NCBI GenBank assembly: GCA_944322895.1
Contig: CALUQL010000008.1
Coordinates: 1 to 45,136, forward strand
Length of the DNA stretch: 45,136 nt
From: Candidatus Gastranaerophilales bacterium
Lineage (GTDB): Bacteria > Cyanobacteriota > Vampirovibrionia > Gastranaerophilales > Gastranaerophilaceae
Direction: 5' to 3'
In this document: in pieces, positions 27,670 through 35,090 of the stretch
How the letters are laid out: each line of letters starts with the position of its first letter
Position numbering within the stretch: the first letter of the stretch is position 1
Position numbers and translations under genes: made by a program
The notes under the pieces: generated by a model
Seen by the model: the letters and a program-made list of their open reading frames with translations, nothing else
The model's database searches: none
What the model was told of the DNA's origin: nothing

Positions 27670-27888
27670 ATGAGTTTTGAAAATTTTTATAAAAATTTAG
27701 GGAAAAGAATAAAACTGCTAAGAGAGGAAAGACATCTTACGCAAGAGAAACTTGCTGAATTAGCAGGCATAAGTTTAGATTATTTAGGTAAGATAGAGAT
27801 AAGCATAAACAGACCCGGGTTAATTACATTATTGAAAATAGCAAAAGCCCTTGATATCTCTATGGAAGAATTATTTAAAACATTATAA
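27670..27888 (+). CDS. XRE/Cro-C1 family DNA-binding regulator
   Basis: A 72-residue protein that is almost only a helix-turn-helix domain (HTH_3). KRIKLLREERHLTQEKLAEL forms helices 1-2, AGISLDYLGKIE the recognition helix, and LLKIAKALDISMEELF helices 4-5. AAGGG six bases before the ATG fits a ribosome binding site. It ends 14 bases before the first CRISPR repeat and points into the array. It could regulate its own promoter, the array or the cas operon, or be an unrelated small regulator. There is no effector domain or toxin partner. Confidence 0.85.
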   Translation: MSFENFYKNLGKRIKLLREERHLTQEKLAELAGISLDYLGKIEISINRPGLITLLKIAKALDISMEELFKTL

Positions 27889-27902
27889 TTCGGATTTTAA
27901 TT

Positions 27903-28400
27903 GTTTTGATTTTCTCTTAATTTAAAATATGTTATAATCAACTGATAAAGACAGTATATGGAGCATTTGTTTTGATTTTCTCTTAATTTAAAATATGTTA
28001 TAATAACAAGCAGAAGAACAAACATCGCAATATAGTTTTGATTTTCTCTTAATTTAAAATATGTTATAATCAAGAAATGGAAGATTGGGAGTTTAAAGTA
28101 GTTTTGATTTTCTCTTAATTTAAAATATGTTATAATTATCAGTTGAGCAAAAAGCAGAATTATTAAGTTTTGATTTTCTCTTAATTTAAAATATGTTATA
28201 ATAGGAATTGTGTACTGTTTTCTTGACATGTTGTTTTGATTTTCTCTTAATTTAAAATATGTTATAATTTGACATAATCGCCGTTTGTTTCAGAACATGT
28301 TTTGATTTTCTCTTAATTTAAAATATGTTATAATCTAGTGAGCTGTTTGAAATCTTCATAAATTGTTTTGATTTTCTCTTAATTTAAAATATGTTATAAT
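27903..28400 (+). CRISPR. Type II-C CRISPR array, 8 repeats and 7 spacers
   Basis: Eight identical 36-base repeats begin at 27903, 27969, 28035, 28101, 28167, 28233, 28299 and 28365. They start GTTTTGATTTTCTCTTAATT and end ATGTTATAAT. All seven spacers are exactly 30 bases and differ from one another. The plus strand is the crRNA sense: the repeat starts with GTTTT and the tracrRNA anti-repeat on the same strand is its complement. Every repeat ends in TGTTATAAT, a perfect extended -10, so transcription should start about seven bases into each spacer and leave about 24 guide bases. The array runs opposite to the cas genes. No long leader is visible: 14 bases separate it from the XRE gene. Confidence 0.98.
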
Positions 28401-28433
28401 AGGATATACAAAATAGATAAAATAATATATAAT
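28392..28433 (+). promoter_or_regulatory. tracrRNA promoter elements
   Basis: The last repeat ends in TGTTATAAT (28392-28400), which would start an RNA near 28407. A second perfect TATAAT at 28428-28433 would start one near 28440, at the first bases of the anti-repeat. Neither has a strong -35. Either or both could produce the tracrRNA. Confidence 0.5.
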
Positions 28434-28435
28434 AA

Positions 28436-28595
28436 CAAAGTAATATACTTTAAATTAAGAGACCAATCATAATTGACAGGAGAATAGTCGTTCCCTCTGT
28501 ATGGTAAATACACGTTATGCCTCATTCTCCAAACCTCTAAAACTTGTGACATTAGTATTTTAACTTAAAATCACCAAAATGTCATCTGTTTTTCT
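28436..28595 (+). ncRNA. tracrRNA for the II-C Cas9
   Basis: The anti-repeat occupies about 28446-28473. UUUAAAUUAAGAGA (28449-28462) pairs without a break with UCUCUUAAUUUAAA of the repeat. A small CCA/UU bulge follows, and AUCAUAAU pairs with GUUUUGAU of the repeat with one mismatch and one G-U. Downstream, GGAGAAT (28479-28485) and ATTCTCC (28524-28530) close a long stem with a small GTAT/ATAC hairpin inside. The last hairpin, TGACATT/AATGTCA (28547-28584), and a T-run end the RNA. The length is about 120-155 nt depending on the start used. It pairs with crRNA and is needed for Cas9 loading. Confidence 0.85.
28547..28594. terminator. Terminator shared by tracrRNA and the cas operon
   Basis: TGACATT (28547-28553) pairs with AATGTCA (28578-28584) around an inner ATTTT/AAAAT stem. 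On the plus strand a run of five T at 28590-28594 follows. On the minus strand TTTT follows, so it can also end cas2 transcription. The stem overlaps the last codons of cas2. Confidence 0.55.
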
Positions 28596-28918
28596 GTGTT
28601 TTCGCCCATTTGTTTTCTATATTTTGAAGAATTATAGTTTGCTTTTTCTATACATACAGAATTAGTCCATTGCCTATCTGTTAAATAAAAAATATTTATC
28701 TGACCTGTTGCAGGTGCAAGTGTTTTAACAAGTTTTATATATTGTTCTGTTTTATCATAAGTTACACAAGAACGCACATAAATTGAGTTTTGTAGCATAA
28801 AATAACCAAGTTTTAACAAATCTTTTCTAAAATTGTTTGCTTGTTTCCTTTCTTCATCATCAACAACAGGCAAATCGAAACATACAAATAACCAACCCAT
28901 ACGGTATTTACTCTTCAT
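28571..28918 (-). CDS. cas2: CRISPR-associated endonuclease Cas2
   Basis: The 115-residue protein has the ferredoxin-like Cas2 start MGWLFVCFDLPV with the conserved Asp15. RKDLLKLGYFMLQNSIYVR follows as helix 1 and strand 2, then GQINIFYLTDRQW. It bridges Cas1 dimers in the spacer-integration complex. The length and the FDLPV form are typical of type II loci. Its start overlaps the cas1 stop by 11 bases, and its stop is TGA. It converges on the tracrRNA. Confidence 0.97.
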   Translation of the reverse strand: MKSKYRMGWLFVCFDLPVVDDEERKQANNFRKDLLKLGYFMLQNSIYVRSCVTYDKTEQYIKLVKTLAPATGQINIFYLTDRQWTNSVCIEKANYNSSKYRKQMGENTEKQMTFW

Positions 28919-29858
28919 ATTCTCTATTCTTTTGCGTATCTTTGTGTAAATATTGTTCTTTTATATTTGGAAGAAAAATTTCGGAACAATCAAATAATGA
29001 AAATGAATTTGCTATTTCTTCTATATAAATATCAATTATATCTATAATTTTATAGCTATAATTTTTATGTTTAATTCTATAATCTTTTAAACAGTTAGGA
29101 ATAAATTTTATCCATTCTTGTATCTCTTCGTTTTCAAATTCAATAGAATAATTTTTTGAAAAATAATATAAGTATAAATCTATAAAAGCTCTAAATGGTT
29201 CTGTTAGATCATAAACTAAAGGTGTTGTTTTGTAATTACTTGTATGGTGTATTCCTAAATTAGGAAGTAGACCATGTACTAAAATTGAACGATAAATAAT
29301 TGTTTTTAATATTGCATATCCATAATTAAGACAAGCATTCTCAAAACTTTGGGCATTTTGATGTTCTCTTTTCATTGGTTCACTTAAATAGAAAAAGTAG
29401 TCTTGCCAGTATTTTTTTGCAATATTGGCTTCATTCATTAATGGTTTATTTATTAGATTATACAAATTATGTGTATCACAACCCATAAAATCTAATACCA
29501 TTGCTTGATTGAATGCTTTTTGCTTAACAATTTTTTTCCAAAGTTTTGTTGTAAATTCTTCATTTTGGCTAATTTGATTTTTAAAAACTTTTGTTTTAAC
29601 TATTCTAGCCAAAGGAACACTCCAGCCGATTGGTTGGAATGTTCTATCACAATGTTGTATAACAACATTATTTTTTAATAATGCTGCTATTGCGTTATTA
29701 GAAAATGAAACAGCAGGTGTACAAACTATAATTGCCTTTATATCATTAATTGGAAGTTTATATATTTCATTAGTTTTTTTTATTTCACAGAATAAAATAC
29801 CTTTATCTATTGAAATATAACTGCCTTGTTTTGTAATATGCAGAATATGGTAGCTCAT
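28908..29858 (-). CDS. cas1: CRISPR-associated integrase Cas1 (type II)
   Basis: The 316-residue Cas1 has a beta-sandwich N-terminus (ITKQGSYISIDKGILFCEI) and a helical catalytic part. Its metal ligands are the Glu of MNEANIAKKYW, the His of NLGIHHTS and the acidic pair of VYDLTEPFRAFID. It integrates new spacers into the array with Cas2. It starts 23 bases after the cas9 stop. The ribosome binding site is weak, so translation is probably coupled. All catalytic residues are kept, so adaptation should still work. Confidence 0.97.
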   Translation of the reverse strand: MSYHILHITKQGSYISIDKGILFCEIKKTNEIYKLPINDIKAIIVCTPAVSFSNNAIAALLKNNVVIQHCDRTFQPIGWSVPLARIVKTKVFKNQISQNEEFTTKLWKKIVKQKAFNQAMVLDFMGCDTHNLYNLINKPLMNEANIAKKYWQDYFFYLSEPMKREHQNAQSFENACLNYGYAILKTIIYRSILVHGLLPNLGIHHTSNYKTTPLVYDLTEPFRAFIDLYLYYFSKNYSIEFENEEIQEWIKFIPNCLKDYRIKHKNYSYKIIDIIDIYIEEIANSFSLFDCSEIFLPNIKEQYLHKDTQKNREYEE

Positions 29859-29881
29859 AATCTACATTTAATTATTTTTGA

Positions 29882-32800
29882 CTAAAAATCAACGATTTTT
29901 CTGAATTGTGCTTCTGTTAAATACTTAGTACTTGAAAGAATCTTTTTACCATTATTATCTTCAATTTCTACAGGACCATTACTCCATATTGAATTAAGCT
30001 TATATTTACCTTTTTCATAGAATAAAGAACCTGCTTTGAAATTATTGGGGATATAAATTAAACAGCCCGAAGAGAACATTTCTCCGCCATTGTATAATTT
30101 ACAACCCATTTCCATAAGATTTTCTCTTACTTCTTTAGTCGATTTATTTGCATAAACAGGCATAACCTTGATATTACCTTTAGCATCATAATAAAGAATT
30201 TGCCCTTTATGTCCTTTTGAACGCTTAAATTGACCTTTTGTTCCTTTTGTTCCAAAATCAACAAAAGAATCAAAACGCTCACGACCATTTAAATCATTCG
30301 TCAATTGTGCATTGCAATCAATTTTTGTTCGTACTTTCTTTATTTTAGTCTTTTTCGTCGGATGAATATATGTTGATAACATTTTTAACCATTCATCTTC
30401 AGATAAATTATCATTTAACTTGCTTATAAGATTTTCTCGAATAATCGGGTCTAATATCTTCTCTATCTTTTTTTTATCTTTTTTAATTTCTATTATTTCT
30501 ATTCTTTCTGTAAGACAATAATTACCATTAAACATTCTTTTTCCGTAATATGTTTCTTTTGGTCTTAGTTCTGATTTTAATGGTTTCCTATGTGTATAAG
30601 GATATGGCATTAACTCCATGATTTTTTCTTCTACTTGAGGACGATTAAATCCTTTTATTGAATATCTTCTTGTTTCTTCATCCAATTTATATTCACGTGC
30701 AAAACTTATACAGATTGCATCTAATGCATGATGTTTTGGGTTTGTTCTGTTTTTCTTTTCATCATCACCCAAAAGCGAATTTAAACTGTATGTTCTTCTT
30801 ATTTTTGCTGTAGTTGACCCATTTTCAACGTATACATGACGTTCATCCCCTTTTGTTTGCATGCCCCAACCGCAAATATAATGGGTTATTGCACTTGCTA
30901 CTTTCGCAACTTGTGCGGTTTCTGCTAAACCATTATAACTATCTATTAACTTTGCACATTTATCTGGTGGAAGTACAAGCAAGTCTGCTTTTTTCTTACC
31001 TAATCTTGGTCTTAAATTCGTTATTCTTGTATTAAACTCTTCCCATCGTGATTTATTTGTATATAACCACTCATATGGAGTTCTGCCTGCTTTATCTTGA
31101 TTCTCTTTCTTATAGCATACAACTTTATTATATAAGGCGTCATTACCACCTATACTTCTTGGATAAATATGATCTATCTCACATAGTGGATATTCAGCCG
31201 GTGAAATTCTATCTCCGCTATATATACATTTAAAATCTTGCATTTTAGCTAATTTATGCATTAAAAAATATTGTTTTGGATTACAATTGTGTTCTTCCAG
31301 TTCTTTTATTAATTGTTCGTTTTCCTTTTCCTGACTTTTCATATATTTTGCTGTATCATTTGCTTTAATACTTCCGAATAATGAATTATCAGCCCCATCT
31401 CGCACAAATTCAAAGATAACTTCATCAGGTTTCCCATTATCATATATTAATGAATTTAAGAGATTTTTAAATATTTGTAATCTGTTTCTTACAACAGGAT
31501 TTGTAATATTACCTATTAAAATATCACTTTTTATTTCAGCATTTTTCGACTCTTGTGCTAACTCATCACGATTATCACCAATAAAAAGATTATTCCAATC
31601 ACCAATTTTGGATAACATTGTTTGAATTTCTTCTTTTGTTATTCCATTTTTAGTACCTTCTTTATCTGCATATTTAGAAGCATCAATTTCATGTGGATGT
31701 AATCCTGACGTTATAATGTCTATCATTATTTGACAAGCTCGTCTGCAAAAGCTTGAACGTCCTGAAATATTTGCCTTTAAAGTTTCAACTTCATTTTTTT
31801 TGAATTTTTGACCAACTACTTTTTCTATATCTGTTTTAGGTATTGAAAATGTTGCTGTTGACTTTATTCCTTTCCTCAAGTCTGTTAGATTTTTAGCCCA
31901 CTCTACAACCTTTTTGTCATATATTTCTTTTATTTCGTAAGGTGCTAATCTTCTTTGTTCTAATGTAGTATCATCTATAAATTTAATATTCTTTAACTGC
32001 ATTAAAAGAACTAAAGAAATATGCTCGATACTATCAGCACTACACACATTTCTTTTAGGAAGTAGTCTGCATTTTGCAATTACTCTATTATTAAATCTTG
32101 GAATTTTTTGACCTAATACACCTTGCCAGTCTTTTTCTGTGCCGCGGTATTGTATCCACTCAGGATTATGATATGATGCATAAGCTTCTCTATAATCTCC
32201 ATATAGAAATTCATCTATGGTAATATCTTGTATTTGAGGTATTTGTTTTTTTGCTTCTTCCCATAATTTTGAAAGTTCTTTAACCACTAATTCTCGAGGA
32301 GTTACTCTTCCTGCTTTTCTTACTTTTTCAGGATTTAAACCAATACATCTTTTTAATTCATTAGGATTATTTTCACTCCATAAACCAAGGAGTAAAGCAT
32401 CATAATAACAAGGATATTTATATTCATCTGATAGAATAAGTTCAATACCATCAATGCAAGAATATTTTTTGATTGCTTCTTCATTTTCTTTATCGTCATC
32501 TGATGTAGCCCAAGCAATATTATTATCATAACCTCTTCTTTGAATTGCATTGTGCAATGCTTTATAAATTTGCCATTCTTCTAATTTACGACCTTGAATC
32601 AGTGCAATACGTAATAATGTAGAATTATATATAGTATTATCATTTTTTTGAGCAAATTCTTTTTTAAACTTTTCATCAGTTTCTTCTAATGGTTTTAAAC
32701 CTCTGCTAATCCATAAATTTTTAAACCAAAGTTCTCTTGCCCTATGTGCTTGTATTGTTCTATAAGTTCTTCTTCTTGCTCTATTATCTACAACTGAAGC

Positions 32801-32908
32801 GTGGTCTTTATCTATAATTATTGAACCAATATCTTTAATTTCAAAATCTTCTCTTACGCAATAACCTATACTTGCTTTCCCCATATCAAATGCAAAAACT
32901 TTTTTCAT
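29882..32908 (-). CDS. cas9: Cas9, compact type II-C RNA-guided nuclease
   Basis: From the ATG at 32908 the protein has 1008 residues, within the small II-C range. RuvC-I is VFAFDMGKASIGY with Asp8. The arginine-rich bridge helix NRARRRTYRTIQAHRAR spans about 42-58. RuvC-II is VIFEFVRD with Glu500. HNH is CEIDHIYPRS with catalytic His580 (Asp579, Asn603). RuvC-III is HHALDA with His727 and Asp730. Both nuclease centres are therefore intact. The C-terminal 200 residues should form the PAM-interacting domain. AAAGGGAT lies five bases before this ATG. The in-frame start at 32986 adds 26 residues lying over the promoter and is rejected. With only cas1 and cas2 alongside, this is type II-C. The PAM is unknown. 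Confidence 0.97.
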   Translation of the reverse strand: MKKVFAFDMGKASIGYCVREDFEIKDIGSIIIDKDHASVVDNRARRRTYRTIQAHRARELWFKNLWISRGLKPLEETDEKFKKEFAQKNDNTIYNSTLLRIALIQGRKLEEWQIYKALHNAIQRRGYDNNIAWATSDDDKENEEAIKKYSCIDGIELILSDEYKYPCYYDALLLGLWSENNPNELKRCIGLNPEKVRKAGRVTPRELVVKELSKLWEEAKKQIPQIQDITIDEFLYGDYREAYASYHNPEWIQYRGTEKDWQGVLGQKIPRFNNRVIAKCRLLPKRNVCSADSIEHISLVLLMQLKNIKFIDDTTLEQRRLAPYEIKEIYDKKVVEWAKNLTDLRKGIKSTATFSIPKTDIEKVVGQKFKKNEVETLKANISGRSSFCRRACQIMIDIITSGLHPHEIDASKYADKEGTKNGITKEEIQTMLSKIGDWNNLFIGDNRDELAQESKNAEIKSDILIGNITNPVVRNRLQIFKNLLNSLIYDNGKPDEVIFEFVRDGADNSLFGSIKANDTAKYMKSQEKENEQLIKELEEHNCNPKQYFLMHKLAKMQDFKCIYSGDRISPAEYPLCEIDHIYPRSIGGNDALYNKVVCYKKENQDKAGRTPYEWLYTNKSRWEEFNTRITNLRPRLGKKKADLLVLPPDKCAKLIDSYNGLAETAQVAKVASAITHYICGWGMQTKGDERHVYVENGSTTAKIRRTYSLNSLLGDDEKKNRTNPKHHALDAICISFAREYKLDEETRRYSIKGFNRPQVEEKIMELMPYPYTHRKPLKSELRPKETYYGKRMFNGNYCLTERIEIIEIKKDKKKIEKILDPIIRENLISKLNDNLSEDEWLKMLSTYIHPTKKTKIKKVRTKIDCNAQLTNDLNGRERFDSFVDFGTKGTKGQFKRSKGHKGQILYYDAKGNIKVMPVYANKSTKEVRENLMEMGCKLYNGGEMFSSGCLIYIPNNFKAGSLFYEKGKYKLNSIWSNGPVEIEDNNGKKILSSTKYLTEAQFRKIVDF

Positions 32909-32941
32909 TAATATCCCTTTATTATGTAAACTGTAACTTAT

Positions 32942-32970
32942 ATGATAACAAATTTTATACTGCCTGTAAA
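32942..32970 (-). promoter_or_regulatory. cas operon promoter
   Basis: On the minus strand TTTACA, 17 bases, then TATCAT, about 34 bases before the cas9 ATG. Predicted start near 32935, with AAAGGGAT as ribosome binding site at 32913-32920. Confidence 0.55.
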
Positions 32971-32986
32971 ACTTAATCTCGACCAA

Positions 32987-33015
32987 TTGCCAAAAATGTA
33001 CAGATATTCTAAAAT
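32987..33015 (+). promoter_or_regulatory. Promoter of the DppB-like gene, probably leaderless
   Basis: TTGCCA, 17 bases, then TAAAAT, both 5 of 6. The -10 ends six bases before the ATG at 33022, so the predicted first transcribed base is the A of the start codon. No Shine-Dalgarno sequence is present. Confidence 0.55.
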
Positions 33016-33021
33016 TAGCGT

Positions 33022-33990
33022 ATGAATTTAGCAGGCTATATAATTAAAAGAATTTTTCAAACGATACCGTTATTATTTTTGGTATCCATAATAAGTTTTT
33101 TTCTTATTAGACTTGCTCCTGTTGACCCTTTAGCCGAGCTTAGGTTAAATCCTTCTATTACTCAAGAAACTTTAGACTACGAAGTCCAAAGATTAGGGTT
33201 AGATAAGCCTGTTATTGTTCAATATGGGTTATGGCTCAAAAGTTTTGTTAAAGGTGATATGGGCTATTGCACCACAGGTGAAAGAGTTGCCGATAAGTTA
33301 ATGGAAAGAATTCCTAACACTCTTTTACTAACGGGGTTTGTAATTTTCTTTACCTGGGCTGTTGGTATACCTTTGGGGATTGTCGCTGCTTTGCATTGGC
33401 GAAAACCTATCGATAGGCTGCTTACTATTTTATCTAGTATTGGTATGGCAATACCTTCATTTTTCTTTGCCCTTTTGTTGCTTATTTTTGCAGTAAAAAC
33501 AGGCTGGTTTCCTACGGGCGGGCTTACAAGTTATAATCATTCGGAAATGACAATTTGGGGCAAAATAGTTGATGTTTTACATCATTTAGTTTTACCTGTT
33601 GTTGTTTTATTTACTATTTCTTTATCAGGTTTACAAAGGCAGATGAGAGGTAATCTGCTTGATGTTTTGCAATCTGATTATGTTAAATTTGCCCGTGCAA
33701 AAGGTTTAAGTGAAACGAAAGTTATATATAAACATGCATTGCGTAATGCAATAAACCCGATGGTTACATTATTAGGTTTTGAGTTTGCTTCTTTATTAAG
33801 CGGTGCCGCTTTAACCGAGTATGTTTTTCAATACCCCGGGTTAGGTCGTTTAATTCTTGAAGCTGTTATGAAATCTGATATAAATCTTGTTATGGCTTCA
33901 TTAATGATTGGTACAATAATGCTTGTTTTAGGTAATTTGATTGCCGATATTCTTTTAAAACTTGTTGACCCCAGAGTGGAGGCTGTTTAA
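33022..33990 (+). CDS. ABC transporter permease, DppB/OppB family
   Basis: A 322-residue permease with six membrane segments. It opens with IKRIFQTIPLLFLVSIISFF, has the signature RLAPVDPLAELR after segment 1, and the EAA loop DYVKFARAKGLSETKVIYKH near 228-247 that docks on the ATPase. It forms half of a peptide or nickel-type import channel with the next gene, which overlaps by one base (TAATG). No binding protein or ATPase is nearby, so these must be encoded elsewhere or shared. The substrate cannot be told. Confidence 0.93.
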   Translation: MNLAGYIIKRIFQTIPLLFLVSIISFFLIRLAPVDPLAELRLNPSITQETLDYEVQRLGLDKPVIVQYGLWLKSFVKGDMGYCTTGERVADKLMERIPNTLLLTGFVIFFTWAVGIPLGIVAALHWRKPIDRLLTILSSIGMAIPSFFFALLLLIFAVKTGWFPTGGLTSYNHSEMTIWGKIVDVLHHLVLPVVVLFTISLSGLQRQMRGNLLDVLQSDYVKFARAKGLSETKVIYKHALRNAINPMVTLLGFEFASLLSGAALTEYVFQYPGLGRLILEAVMKSDINLVMASLMIGTIMLVLGNLIADILLKLVDPRVEAV

Positions 33991-35087
33991 TGGCTAAGCT
34001 TCCTGATATAAATGGTTTCAAAAGCGAAAATCTTTTAAAGAGTATTCTTAAAGATAAATTTGCACGTGTTGCATTCATTATATTATGTATTCTTTATTTG
34101 TCCGTATTTTTAGCTTCTTTTATAAGTCCTTATTCAAAGGATTATTCAAACAGAAATAAATCATACTGCCCGCCATCTAAAATATACATAATTAATGAAA
34201 AAGGTAAACTCTCAAAACCATATACTTATAACTATATCAGATATTTTGACAAAGAAAATTTTGACACAAAATATATAGAAGACAGAACAAAAAAGTACCA
34301 GGTAAAATATTTTGCAAAAGGTGAAAAATACAAGCTTTTTGGCTTTATTCCTTTTGACAGGCATTTTTATGATGTCGAAAAAGGCGGAGAACTCTATCTG
34401 TTAGGAACGGATATTAACGGAAGAGATAATTTTTCACGTTTGCTATATGGCGGTCAAATATCGCTTACTATTGGGTTTCTTGCTTTGCTCGTTTCATTCC
34501 CGTTAGGAATGCTGTATGGCGGGTTATCAGGCTATTTGGGCGGGAAAACAGACTTTATTATGATGAGAATATCAGAAGCAATTATGTCTATACCGAGTTT
34601 TTACCTTTTAATTATATTAGCTTCGATTTTACCTGCGAATATGACAAGTGTGCAAAGATTTACCCTTATTGTACTTATATTGGCTTTAATAGGTTGGGCA
34701 GGATTTTCAAGAGTAGTAAGAGGTATGGTGCTTTCAATAAAGAAAAAAGAATTTGTAATAGCATCTGAAGCATTAGGAGCTTCAAACTTAAGAACAATAA
34801 TTCATCATATTTTGTCTCAAACAATAAGCTATGTAATCATAGCAATGACATTGAGTGTACCGTCTTATATATTATCAGAATCAGGTTTAAGTTTTCTTGG
34901 TTTAGGTATTCAACAACCTGATGCAAGTTGGGGGAATATGCTTAAAGAGGCTCAAGAATTCGTGAATATCATATCAAGACCTTGGTTGTTGACTCCCGGT
35001 TTCTTAATTTTTGTTGCGGTTTTATCTTTTAACGTGATTGGTGATACAATTAGAGATGTATTGGATCCAAACAGCAGAGAAAGATAA
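33990..35087 (+). CDS. ABC transporter permease, DppC/OppC family
   Basis: A 365-residue partner permease, longer than the usual roughly 300. Segment 1 (VAFIILCILYLSVFLASFIS) is followed by an enlarged periplasmic loop of about 100 residues rich in Tyr and Lys, then GTDINGRDNFSRLLYGGQIS, the typical start of the core. The EAA loop is KEFVIASEALGASNLRTIIH near 250-270, and ESGLSFLGLGIQQPDASWG is the family signature. It pairs with the DppB-like protein. mgtC follows three bases after its stop. Confidence 0.93.
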   Translation: MAKLPDINGFKSENLLKSILKDKFARVAFIILCILYLSVFLASFISPYSKDYSNRNKSYCPPSKIYIINEKGKLSKPYTYNYIRYFDKENFDTKYIEDRTKKYQVKYFAKGEKYKLFGFIPFDRHFYDVEKGGELYLLGTDINGRDNFSRLLYGGQISLTIGFLALLVSFPLGMLYGGLSGYLGGKTDFIMMRISEAIMSIPSFYLLIILASILPANMTSVQRFTLIVLILALIGWAGFSRVVRGMVLSIKKKEFVIASEALGASNLRTIIHHILSQTISYVIIAMTLSVPSYILSESGLSFLGLGIQQPDASWGNMLKEAQEFVNIISRPWLLTPGFLIFVAVLSFNVIGDTIRDVLDPNSRER

Positions 35088-35090
35088 AGA

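Noticed and set aside
27531-27686. Minus-strand open frame of 52 codons with a hydrophobic then helical stretch
   Set aside because: It has no usable start codon and overlaps the XRE gene; AT-rich sequence readily gives such frames.
27897-28229. Open minus-strand frame of 110 codons encoding repeats of ITYFKLRENQN
   Set aside because: It is the CRISPR repeats read through. The 66-base period is a multiple of three, so each repeat gives the same peptide. Not a gene.
24181-32970. Shared 10-mer TTTACAGGCA at the -35 of nrdD and of cas9
   Set aside because: Six of the ten bases are the -35 itself, and a four-base extension can match by chance. Two sites are not enough for a regulon.
32909-32986. 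26-residue N-terminal extension of Cas9
   Set aside because: RuvC-I normally lies at the very N-terminus. The 32908 ATG has AAAGGGAT before it, and the extension overlaps the promoter.
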